The notes under the pieces: generated by a model
What the model saw: the letters and a program-made list of their open reading frames with translations, nothing else
What the model was told of the DNA's origin: nothing
The model's database searches: none
Made by a program: the position numbers and the translations under genes
Shown: positions 13,363-24,946 of the stretch, one piece after another
Position numbering within the stretch: position 1 is the stretch's first letter
Layout: each line of letters starts with the position of its first letter
Source of the DNA: Wurfbainia villosa
Taxonomy: Eukaryota; Streptophyta; Magnoliopsida; Zingiberales; Zingiberaceae
Reading direction: 5' to 3'
Length of the DNA stretch: 64,000 nucleotides
Assembly (NCBI GenBank): GCA_025175895.1
Contig: CM046004.1
Location: forward strand, 186,001-250,000

Positions 13363-14999
13363 TTCCGCAGCCCCTGCGCCGCCGGTTTGCGGTCGAACGC
13401 GAGTCTATTGGGATCACGTCGTGACTGGAGTAGTACCTTCATTTATATCGTGAATTAAATCGTGACTGGATCTGTGCTTGACTAATTCTTTCATAAGAAT
13501 TCCAGATCAAACCCAATTTATGGACTTGAGTCAGACCCAACATGAGAATTCAGTTCGAACCACAAAAATATGGCCATAGTAACCGCATGAATTCTATAAA
13601 AAAAAAACAAAAATCAAAATTGCGTCACTAATTTTTTTTTTAAATGTCGATCTACTTATTCTAACTTTATTATAATAATTACGTTCTAGATATTAAAAAT
13701 TATTTAAATAAGTTATTTTCTCGTTAATTTAATTTAGTCAAAAATATTATTTATAAAGCACTTATAAAAAAATTCTCTGCCGCCATAATAAAAAATTATT
13801 TAAATTATCTTGAATATTAACAATTATTTAAAACTAAATTTATTATAGTAATCATTTTAGTGACGTACAATAAATTTCAGTTAATTTTGACGAAGTTAAT
13901 AAATAATTTTTTATATAAAAGAACTGATATATATGGTATGTTTGAGTTAATTGGGTTGATTTATTTTAACAAACGATAGTAATTATTTCTATTAAAATAA
14001 AAGTATTTTTCAAGATAAAAAAATATGTTTGGAGGCTATTTTGATTTTTTTTTTTTTTAAGTAAGGGATGTGTTTTTGATGATTTTGATAATTTGATTTT
14101 TGAAAAAAAAAAAAGAGAGAGAGAGAAATTATTTATGTTTTTTTTGAATAAATTCAACATTTGACTAATAAAAACTTATTTATATTTGCTCTAGATCAAT
14201 TAAATGAATAAGTTTCAATGATTTATTAAATTAAATAACTAAATTTTATATATAGGGTCAACTTGTCAACGTTCACAATAAAAATCGTAAATTATTTATG
14301 AATATTATAATATCTACTAATAAAAATTGTAAAATATATCATCCATAAAACTTTTATCGATACGAAATGAACAAGCAATTTTATAATGTCAAGTTTACTA
14401 ATTAATAAAATAAAATTAAAATATAAGAAATTCAAACGATTAAAGAGCTAAATAATAACTAAATGAACAAACTCAAACTAAACTTAAACTCTAAAAATGA
14501 AACTAATTTAAACATGAATAATAATTTCAACGACTTCATTTTAGTTTTTACTCAGTCACTTTATTAAATAAAATTAAAATAGTACAAAATTATTCGATTG
14601 GAATCATTTACATCCTTACCTGGATTGATTCCAAATCTATTTCTATATTAAATTACCCGAATTGCTAAAGATTTTAACAAGACAAATAAAAAGACAGCTA
14701 AGTGGACAATGGCGTAATAAAGACACTCATTCCTGGCTCGTGAACTCATTCAAGAACAATTTATTAGTAACTGGCGCATTCATTCATGGAGTTGAAATAG
14801 AATATCAGAATCGACGTGAATATAAATTACACGCTCAGAAAGAAGGGAAAAAAAAAAATGACAATAAGACAGTGCAACTCTTGTAGGGTGACGAAGGCCA
14901 ATGAGTATGGACGAGAATGAATGAATACACACTTTCCTTTCTTTTTCTTTTCTTTTCCTTCCTTTCCGTCTCCGTCTCCTAGGAAGTAAACAGAGCTTA
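13363..14999. other. AT-rich intergenic region between divergent PrmA-like and TPX2 genes
   Basis: The stretch carries the PrmA-like promoter at its left end and then about 1.2 kb of low-complexity AT-rich sequence with poly(T), poly(A) and a short GA repeat (14114-14126). I see no gene or transposon ends here. Confidence 0.5.
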
Positions 15000-15099
15000 A
15001 TCCTTGACCCTTTCCTCCGAGAAACGTGCATGGCACGTGCAAGCAGGATAACGTTACATAGACGATGTAAAAGCCAGGTCATAAACCCGCTTCCCCAAT

Positions 15100-15250
15100 T
15101 AGCCGTTACCGTAGGCCCCACAGCCGCCTTTTAAAATTCTCTCGACCGTTGCGTCCCTTCCGTTTATCTCACGCCATTTTCTTCCTGCTACCAAAACAAA
15201 ATCAACGCCGACAGAGCGAGCGAGAGAGCGAGAGCGAGAGAACGGAGATT
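15100..15250 (+). promoter_or_regulatory. TPX2 upstream region with clustered CCGTT/AACGG (MSA-like) cores
   Basis: Four copies of the pentamer AACGG or its complement occur within about 150 bases just upstream of the TPX2 start: 15103-15107, 15146-15150, 15160-15164 and 15241-15245. AACGG is the core of the M-phase-specific activator element bound by three-repeat MYB factors at plant G2/M genes. TPX2 is a mitotic gene, so the cluster fits, but function is inferred. A TTTTAAAA tract at 15129-15136 could be the TATA region, and a GAGCGAGAGAGCGA-type purine tract (15216-15240) lies in the probable leader. Confidence 0.45.
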
Positions 15251-15407
15251 AAAACCCTCAAGATATTGCCAAGCGTCGGAATCAATCGAAGGATTAGACC
15301 CGAAACAGCACTCAGTTTATGTTCGATCTATTGCTCTTTGCCGATCCGATCTCCTTTCAATTCGATTGGTCTCGGCAAGAAAGTTTTACGATTTTTTGCG
15401 AGTTCCG

Positions 15408-18400
15408 ATGACGACGAGCGGCGGAGTTGAGGTTCTGCAGGTCGACGAAATTTACGAGTTCAGGGCTCCTAGATTCTTTGATTTCAGCAACGAGGAGAGC
15501 GAGGAGGATGTCCGAAAGGCGGAGCTTTGGTTCGAAACTTCCCTCAGCTACGATCCGTCTCGTACGTTTCTTTGTGCCTCCGTTAACCTATTTAATGATT
15601 GTGAATGGAATCGTTTGGATTTCGCTTGTGCTTGTTGAAGTCTTGATGGCGATAGTGAAGGTTTAGGGCTTTGTTTTGCTGGTCTTGAAAATGGCGTAGA
15701 TAGGGTTAAGATTAATAGACTGCACTTGATTTTATTAAAGCTATGCCACTTATTTCTTGATTTTGACACCGAAGTCATTATTTTTCTCTACGTGATGTGT
15801 TTTTTCCCATTATGTGTTGGTATTTCCTCGAAGATTAGGACTAACTATGTTTCTTGGTGGTTTACACAGCTTTCGTGCCTAGAATCAGAGAGAGCAGATC
15901 TGTTAAACTCGACAGCCTCTGTGACTTCGGAAACATAGAAGAAATCAAGGTGTTATTTTATCCTTAACAAACTTATGTCTATGGAAAAATATCTCTTTTG
16001 ATTAATTTATCCATTGTCTCCTTTTTCTCTCTTCAAATTGCAGGTGGAAGAACAAAATGGAGTTTGCCAAGTTGATTCAAAGTGTGAGGATGAGAAAACA
16101 GCACGGTTGGAAATTTAGGACTCTAGATCTCTTTCCTCAGCTGACTCATGTATGTGAAGTTTTTAATTGCGTTTTTTCCCCCTCATACTCGTGTTTTCAG
16201 AAAGCACATGCAGGAGATCGTGGCGAGTATGGCTGAAGAAGTAACAGTGGATATGAAGGATATACTTGTGTCCGTAAGTCGAAAGGTTCTAGTCTGAAGA
16301 AAACAATCAATGCGCTATAATTATTTTTTTAGGTAGTTCCTGAGTTCTTTATATTTCTGTATGTCCAGGAGGTAACCAAGCCTTGTGTGAGCGCCATTGT
16401 TCTGCCAAAGGAGATTAGGTTTACATTTGGCATCCTTTACCATTCTTCTTTTTCCCATTAGCGTACTTGAAAATTAGACTAATAGTTTCTATCTTTTTTT
16501 TTTTTTAAATTGTAGCTCATCAAGTGACAATTCTTCATCCTTAGCAGTAGCTGGTTATTTGAACAGGAAGGACCAGTGTTTTGAATTCCCTGTAGCAGTT
16601 TCAGGTGGTGCTCCGGATGCAGGCATGTTCAACTAACTTTGATGAAAAGCTATTAGTTTGATCAACTTATACCACCTCTTGATTTAGTCACAATGCTTGA
16701 ATTCATTAACAGCATCAGCAGCTTGCACTGTCAAAGCACAGAGGACTACTAAAATGATGCTAGCACCCAAAACGAAGGAGAGCCATGTAACTGTCGAACC
16801 ATGCACTCCAAAATCACACAGATTTGCAAGGCAAGGAGTAGCAGCACTAAGTAGTTCAAAGAATTTAACTGCTACGAGAATTGTTTCAATTCACAAACCA
16901 TCTGCTTTAAAGGAGAAAAGCAAGTTGTCCTCTGCCCGACCTTCAAAAAATACTGATGAAAAGAATACGACCAAGTAAGAATTTTTGTCTGCGGCTATTC
17001 AATTTTGCTGATATTCTTTCATGAATTACAATGACATATTTATTAACTGATGTCCTGGTAGTGTTGCTGCAAAGAATATAACGTCTATTGGACTTGCACA
17101 AGAAAATCAAGCTATTAAAAGGCAAAAGCTGGACGATGGAAGATCCAAACAGGTCAATAGTTTTGAATTTTTTTTTTCTAATAACATTTTCTGTTTAGAA
17201 GCCCATAATTATTAATAATTCATTTTCATATGGTCATAAGCAGATACACAATTTGAAAAATAGAATTCTACTCCATAAGTCGAGATTGGGTTTAACCAGT
17301 GCTCCTGATGTGCACTCCTCTGGTGCTAAAGTTTGCCGGGGAGAGAAACCATTGCAACAGGTACATGATAGTATGGTCCAGCTTTATTCTTCTAATAATT
17401 AGATGTGTTAAAAACCCAAAACCTGTATTCTTCTAATAATTAGCTCAAATAACTTTGTATTCTGAGACCATCTAGTAACACCTTCATTTGCTCATGCATC
17501 ATCATCTTTAGGTTGATGCAGCTTCAGTCAAACAAAGACGGCCTGCACTTACTTTGACAAGGCCAAAGGATCCTGAACTGGAAACTGCCCATAGAGTTCG
17601 TGCAGTGCGAATAAAGAGCTCCATGGAGCTTGAAGAAGAGATGCTGGCAAAAATGGCCAAATTTAGAGCACGTCCTTTAAATAAGAAGGTTTGGTGTTTT
17701 TTTCTTTCTCAAGAACCTTGATTCAGTGAGGCTTGAATACTGTCTTTATGCAGATTTTTGAAGCACCTGCATTTCCTTTGTTTTCCAGAAGTTCTCAAAC
17801 ACCTGTTTTTCAGGTAGGATTTGCTTGATTTTTCTTCAGGTCTAGAAATTTATCTTATTATTTATTTTACCATTGTCTAGGAATTCCATTTCAAGACGAT
17901 GGAAAGAGCAAATCAGCATGCCGACGCTTCATCAATAGCCTCAAAGCTAGATAGTTCTATTCAGGTAATCTATTTTCTTTAGATAAATAATGGATTCTGA
18001 TATCCCGTAATGTTGTTTTCTAATAACTTAAGACAATCTAACAGAATCAGATCAAGCCCCTCAAACTTACTGAACCAAAAGCCCCTCATCTTGAAACGAT
18101 ACTCCGAGCTAGACCTCCAAAGTATGTCAATCTATTATATGTAAATCGTTTTTGTTACTATATTTAATTCAAGGGTTCACACTTATTTGCAATGATGCAT
18201 ATTTCAACATGCACTTCCTTTTTACATTGTTGCTAACTAACAACGCGTGTTGCAGGATAAAAAGTTCTGAGGAACTAGAAAGGGAGGAACTAGAAAAGAT
18301 GCCAAAGTTCAAGGCTAGGCCACTAAACAAAAAGGTGTCTAATTTGTTTTTTTCATAGTTGCTTTTAGACTTCCTTTTACTGAAGTTCAAATTCTCACCA

Positions 18401-20015
18401 ATGTTTTCCTAACTCCTACTCAGATTCTTGAGAGCAAAGGGGATATTGGTTTACTTTGCAACTCAAAGCCGCAGCTTACTGTTCCGGAGGAGTTTCATTT
18501 TGCAACAAATGATAGGTTGGGTCCGCCTGCTGCCGTCATTGAATTCTTTGATAAGGTAGCATTGCAATCTTCTCTTTTTGTTGATTAAACTGGGAGGAAG
18601 AATGAGATCTTTACATGCATTTGTGACGTGATCTTGTTAGCTTTCACTTCATCCTGAATCTTCTAACCATGAGAAGAAAGAAGTTCCCAAATTGACAATA
18701 CCAAATCCTTTTCATCTTCATACAGAGGTGTGATAGATTATCTTACTTTCTTCTTTCCTTACTCCTTTTGTGTGAATGATATCCGACTTCACGTATCTCC
18801 TGATCATCTTCAGGAGAGAGGACTTGAAAAAGAAAAGCAATTTGTGAAGCAACTTTTACAGAAGGAGCTGGAAGAGGAAAGAGCCAGGATCCCCAAGGCT
18901 AATCCTTATCCTTATACCACAGATTTTCCAGTGGTAAGAAGCAGCGGCATCATTCTATTCCCACGTACTACACTTGTGTTTCCATTTTCTTCACACGTCC
19001 GCATACTTTCAGATGCCTTCCAAACCTGAGCCTAAGCAGTGCACAAGGCCTGAAGGTTTTCAATTGGAAAGCCTCATTAGGCATGAAGAGGAGCTGCAGA
19101 GAAGGATGGAAGAGAAACGAAGGACAGAAAGAGAGGAGGCACAGCGAAGAATTTTTAGAGCGCAACCAATTTTAAAAGAGTAAAAGCCTCTTCTTTCCAT
19201 CTAAGTTGGCCTCTTTTTCTCCCTTAAAACGGTCCTAAAGAATTGTGTTTATTTGGCACAGTGATCCTTTGCCACTTCCGGAAAGGGAAAGAAGGCCACT
19301 TACTGAGGTCCAAGAATTTGCCATGCATGTGGATCACAGAGCTGTCCAGAGATCAGAGTTCGATAAAATGGTTAGCAAATGTTTTACGAAATTTTCTCTT
19401 CTTATGACTATTACAAACATATCTAAAATACCAAAAGCTACTGTTTTTTTTTTATATTTACTTTGTATCATCTATTGACATTTGCATTGTTTCATTAAAA
19501 CAATAAGTAACTCATGGAAATGTAATAAGTGTAACTCATGGAAATGTAATAAGTAATAATAGTATTTTTTTTTTTTAATATCTTGTCCAGATCAAGGAGA
19601 AAGAGTTTACCTATAAGAGATTAAGAGAGGAGCAGGAATTCGCCAAGATGGTAAGTGCCAGGAACATTTTTTGAGATTTCGGGTTGTTGGTTCCACTTAT
19701 AATTTTGTGTCGTATGTATCAATCAAATGACACTAGGTGGAAGAAGAGAAGGCAGTAAAGCAAATGAGAAGGACACTGGTGCCTCATGCCAGACCACTAC
19801 CAAGTTTTGAAAACCCATTCATGCCCCAAAAGTGAGCATCAAGCAGATCAAACAAGTTTCTTTCAAATCGCTAACAAACAAAACTTGTATTTTTAATCAT
19901 TCCTAACCAGATTTGCTCTATGTGCAGATCTACAATGGAAGCAACAAAGCCAAAGTCTCCAGATTTGAGGGTGAACCAAAGAGCAGAGAGGTGGCAGGCA
20001 TTCCACATGAGATGA
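15408..20015 (+). CDS. TPX2: TPX2 microtubule-associated spindle assembly protein
   Basis: TPX2 nucleates spindle microtubules in response to Ran-GTP and binds and activates Aurora kinase. I could place 22 exons: 15408-15561, 15870-15949, 16044-16081, 16201-16273, 16370-16419, 16516-16622, 16713-16974, 17062-17152, 17244-17360, 17512-17688, 17754-17813, 17881-17964, 18045-18121, 18256-18334, 18424-18555, 18641-18727, 18814-18933, 19013-19179, 19262-19370, 19591-19650, 19737-19831 and 19928-20015. They join in frame to 768 residues, close to the known plant length. The N-terminus has YEFRAPRFFDF and ELWFETSLSYDPSPFVPRI. The centre repeats KFRARPLNKK / KFKARPLNKK (importin-binding region). The C-terminal TPX2 domain is a charged helix (TEERGLEKEKQF, EEELQRRMEEKRR, EFTYKRLREEQEFAKM) ending in FENPFMP. 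Intron 6 is GC-AG. The third exon needs an early donor to avoid a TAG (see findings). Confidence 0.92.
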
Positions 20016-21379
20016 TGATTTGTCGTTTCAATGAAGTTTGTTCAAGACTTGCTTGAACCAGACTAGTTTACTGATGCACTGATCTCCAGAGATAGAAGTT
20101 CGAGAGCCCTTCTTTGTTAGACTGTACATATGATGTTGTTCTTCTAATTCACTATCGATTGGTCGGTACTGGTAGTTTGTGAATTTATATATCGGACAAT
20201 TGATTTCACTTGTTTTTTGAGATTCCAATTAGAATCATGCTTCTAGTTTCAATTTGACATACAAGGAGGCAAAAGTAGAGTTTGAAATTTAGTTTTGTTT
20301 TGGTGTTAAGGTTCCTGGTCCATAATGGGATATGTTGGTGTTGACGGCATGCCGAAGTGGTGTCAATGTGCAGAAACTTCATGGACGACTTGCTGATGAC
20401 TAGATCAAGACGCGTCATGGAAGCCTTTGGCAAGAACCCTAGCTTTATAGGATATCTCACATAAATTCGGTGGATAACCTAGCTCATAGAAGCCTCGTAG
20501 GATGGCAACCCTCCTGGAAATCATTTGTATTTCATTTGTTCCAACCCAGAAATACAATATCACGACATCCATGGCAAATTGGTTAGATCCAAATCTAGAA
20601 TCACCAAATCCAATTGGTAATACAAGAAGGTCGTGGCACCATCATTGGATTGCCCAATAAAAGTCAACCTAGATGACTAAGGAAGAACCGAAGAATGGGC
20701 GAGTCAAGTGCGAAGAATTATTATTAAATTTTCGACCCGACTCTAACTATAATCGATTCAAATTCATGAGAATTTTTCATCTGCTATTAAAAATAAATTT
20801 GAAAAACACTCATGGTTGGATGGCAAAACTCAAATCTCCTAGTCTCACCATCCCTATAAAACTATCCAATATTGAAAGAGTATTTTATTCGTGAAAGACA
20901 AACTTTCAAATCTAGGCGTAGCACCTGGTCTAAGACTGTTAAATATAAATTTTTTAATATTCACTGTTAGATATATCCCAGCAAAACATCGAATTGAGTT
21001 ATGAGATGTTTCTTTTGTCTTACTACTCAGTACTCACCATGTTCGTCAACCCCTGAACCCTCGTTGATCACTCGCTCAATTAAATTGTATCAATAAATTA
21101 TATGAAATGACAATTTTCTATTTCAATTTATTAAAAGGACTATTAAAACTGAAAAAAAAAAGAGTAAAGGAAGAAAAATAAGAACAGTAAATATGGTATT
21201 TAAAGCCGATGTAGACCGAATTCCACGAAGACCATTACAATGGAAAAAAAAAATTTAGAAAAGTAAAATAGAATAGGCTCGTGCTCGTTTCCTTGACAAT
21301 TAGAGTACTGAGTATTAATTTCTATAAACACCGGTAAACAAGTTGAATATTAATAAACACCATTTCTATAAACACTGTT

Positions 21380-22005
21380 AAACAAGTTGAATATTCTGCA
21401 GAATTAGAATCAGCAACCTAATAATTTCTATCGATCTATCCTACGATTATTATGAAAAAGATAAATCACGGAGAACCCTATAACATAGTAGTCAAGACAT
21501 ATGAGGGTCATTTAAATCCAGAAAAGGACTTTAGATCTCATTTGGAATCGATCCACGTCATATTTACAAGCACCGTCGTACCTTAGCCACTATGTCATCC
21601 CCATGGAGACTAATTGAATATTCCGCAAAAAGTTGAAATCGCCAAACTAGTGCCCCTCACCGGCCTGTCCCACGGTCATTGTGAAGAAGATAAATCACGG
21701 AAGGGCTTGGGAGTCATCTGAATTCAAAAAAGGACTTTAGACCTCCTTCAAAATCGATCTATGTCATATCCGCAAGCATTGTCATATCTTAGCTATTACG
21801 TCATCCCGTGGAGACGACTAATTGAATATTCTATGAAAGATTAGAATTGTCAACCTAATATTCTCCACCGATCTATTCTACGATTATTATAAGAAAAATA
21901 AATAACGAAGAACTCTGTACATCAGTCAAAATACATAGAAATTTTTTGAATTTAGAAAAAAAAATTAGATTTTCTTTAAAATCGCGACTAATTGAATATT
22001 AACAA
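21380..22005. repeat. Three degenerate tandem copies, unit about 210-220 bp
   Basis: Each unit opens with TTGAATATTC and contains ACGATTATTATGAAAAAGAT-like, AAAAGGACTTTAGA-like and AAATCGATC-like blocks. It closes with GTCATCCC.TGGAGAC before the next TTGAATATT. Starts lie near 21389, 21612 and 21822; the third copy is truncated. The copies are clearly related but have diverged by substitutions and small gaps. Confidence 0.65.
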
Positions 22006-22265
22006 GGCTTGTAGTTGTTGATTCGGTGCTTTTAGTTTGATTACATATGCTGTGGCATGCTAACACGTGGCCACGGCAGATCTGATGTAGATTTTGGTCA
22101 GAGGGAGCTAGCAATAGAGTTCAGCTGAACTGTACCCTCGGTCGGTCCGGCTATCAAACGACTATTTGCCTCTATCGAGGAGGAAAAAGATAAATTGAAC
22201 TGGTGTTGTTAATACAGACGGTTTCATCAGATTCGACAAATCAAGAGATGGATTCTCATTTGAAA

Positions 22266-22297
<32 letters not shown>

Positions 22298-22429
22298 TAT
22301 CGTAATTAAAAATTGATTCAGAGATTCTTAAAAATTTATATAGACATCTTCCACTGGCGGAGAGTTTCATATGCACTAAAAGAGTTGGAACGAAGTGTTG
22401 CAGCCACCAAAAGCCTGAAGCAAGGTGTT

Positions 22430-22560
22430 TCAAGGTTCCTGCTGGTCTGAAGTGAGATTTGTGTGAGAGTCCAAGATGGGGTTTGAGTGAGGTCCATAAA
22501 TAAGCTTCCTGTTGGCCTGAAGTGAGATTCTGAAGATGGGGCTTGTGTATGGTCCAGGAG
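22430..22560. repeat. Two imperfect tandem copies, unit about 65 bp
   Basis: TTCCTGCTGGTCTGAAGTGA near 22436 is repeated as TTCCTGTTGGCCTGAAGTGA near 22507. Each copy is followed by GATGGGGTTTGAGTGAGGTCC or a close variant. It is a simple local duplication of unknown origin. Confidence 0.6.
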
Positions 22561-24946
22561 GGAGGAGGGTTGGGCTTCCCGTTGCCAGTTGGTATTATGT
22601 CTTGAGCATAGCCCTCTCCTATACTGCCAACTGTTCTTTTGCCATTTAACTAAAGTAACCACTTTTTAGTTGGTTAGTCTACTCTACTGGCTATTTTTCA
22701 GAAATATTCAGATAAAAAAGTAAATATATATATATAAAGGGAGAAAGGTTAAGCATTGCCTTTCACCAATTCCAGATGCCTGAATTGTAAATCTTGCATC
22801 AAGCTCTGCCAAATTCCAGTTGGTCTCTAACCAAAAGCTTTTTTGCTGCTGCTTTCACCGCCAATCCTCGTCTGATTACATCAAGCGTATTGTTATTGAC
22901 TCACAAAAAAACACGTAGATTGACTTGACTTTGATGTAATCGGTTGAAATTTACTTACATTGATGGCCTTAGAAAAGTTGCTGGCTGAGAACACAGACAT
23001 CAGTTATCCACTGGATGAGATATTTTCATGTACTACATTGTCGTGCACTGTCATCTTTTTTGGTGCTTTGTGTATTGAACGAAGAATTTTCAAATCAAAA
23101 GGCAAAAGTTCCTATTCGACAAAGACGCATAAATAAAATAGAATTACTTTGAAAGACATGCATTAGATGGATGTGCTCGTGAAACATTCACCAACTAAGA
23201 ATACATGCATGTTCTTTCAGTAGCATGCCTATGAAAACAATGCAAGTCTTCTATCTTCTTTTCGCTACAATGGACCAGCTTCGTTGCAGTATGGAAACAG
23301 GACTTTTTGCTCAAAATAACAAAAGCAAATCCATAAATTAATATGAACTCGCCTAAAAAATCAAGGTCAAGTGGCCCAATATTTTTGGCTAGCATACAAG
23401 ATCATTACGAGAATAGAAGATTTCACATACACAAAATGTAAAAGCAACGGAAAATGCTCCTCTCTTATATAAAATCTAAACTAAACCAAACCAGTGCCCT
23501 AAACTGAGTTCGTAAATCAAAACATTTGATTGAGTTAGATTAAAACACAAACACAAAAAGTGCTGGACTTCATGCACACCTATATTTGTTTTGTTTGCAA
23601 CTGAATGGATGGCTCTTTGTAGGTCAAAGATGCAAATTCAACAAGTTTACAAGAAATGAAGATAGTTTAAAGATAAAGAGAGTGATTTCTCCTGATTTGA
23701 CATCATAAACGAGGACTTCTAGGCCAGGGAAGAAACTTTGCAATGATGTATTACATAGGCAACTAGTTAAGTGACTGTCCAAAATGGCGTAGAAAATCCT
23801 CTACATTTGATTGGATAAAGAAAGCTGACTTGTCTTCTTTAGGAAACACAAGATCTCAGCAATTAGTTAAGCACATGCAACAAGTCATGTACTCAAGACA
23901 GGACACGCTGCAAAGGCATGCTTAACCTCTTACAGCAGAGGAATCTTCTCGGCTGCTCTGCACCATATAATCAATCCTTCGCAGATCAGGACCAAGTCAA
24001 CCTATGGCCCTTGAACATTTGAAAGAATCAGCAAGAAGACTGAAATAATAAAAATCTAACCGTGGCATATTGAGGCTATCATTTATGCATTATGGGATCG
24101 AAGTAGTTCTCTCTCTCTCTCTCTCTCGGAAGAACAACAAAAGGTATGCCCTATATGCTGTAACTAGGTCAAGAAATTGATTGTAAAACATCAAATTCTC
24201 AATTACTCTAGATGCAGTGCAGTTGCTCTACTTTGTTCAGATAAATCATGAAGAAGAACTGGTAACCTAATCTGCCTTAACAAGTCTCAAAACATTATTC
24301 TTGCATTTTGCATTTGTTTACACCAGATAATTCTTGTCTGAATGTTCTCCTCAAAATCTCGATAGCTTTTCTTCTCGCATGCTAATCCCCTTCATTTTGC
24401 ATCAGCGGAACATGACTGATAAAATCACCCTGTTCCATCGCCATGTACCTTTGCAGTCCTTTTTCCTTTTCTGTCCTTCGTCTTTTTATTTTCTCTTTCC
24501 TATTCTTTATTTGTTTTCTTTGATCTGAGCATAGTCCTTGAATTTGTATCAAGTATCCAAGTAACAACCTCGTGTTTTGTGTAAGTAATTGGTATATTGC
24601 TTCAAAATGGCAACATATGTTGGTGAAACAAGAACCACGCTTTGTAAACCTTTTTTACAGTCATATTCTAGCCTGCTTCGTGGTTCTTGGTACTTCTAAT
24701 GGCATTTACCTTTTCTTTTCCTAAACATACTTTCCGAAGAAATTTAGAGATGAAAGAATTTAGAGGTGAAGCTCACCCGTTTGCTACTATCCTCACTAGA
24801 TCACGATTGATGAATCTATGTTTTATGCACATAAAACTTGCCTTAGATAATCATGAAAAAGAAATTTAGTTTTGCCATGTTGCTGATTCTCTATGTTAAC
24901 TTGAACTGCAGAATAATTGGCAACTACTTTTTCTCAAATTTCAGCA

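Larger units (their letters stand above)
20016..24946. other. Intergenic region with degenerate repeats, no gene recognised
   Basis: This is the spacer between TPX2 and the lectin receptor kinase. It holds TPX2 3' UTR sequence, the two tandem repeat blocks listed separately, a (TA)n run at 22268-22293 and a (CT)n run near 24108-24127. Short open frames (for example 22336-22662 minus) coincide with repeats and show no known motif. Confidence 0.55.

Noticed and set aside
22336..22662. Open frame of 108 residues on the minus strand
   Set aside because: It overlaps a local direct repeat and has no recognisable motif, splice support or conserved composition.
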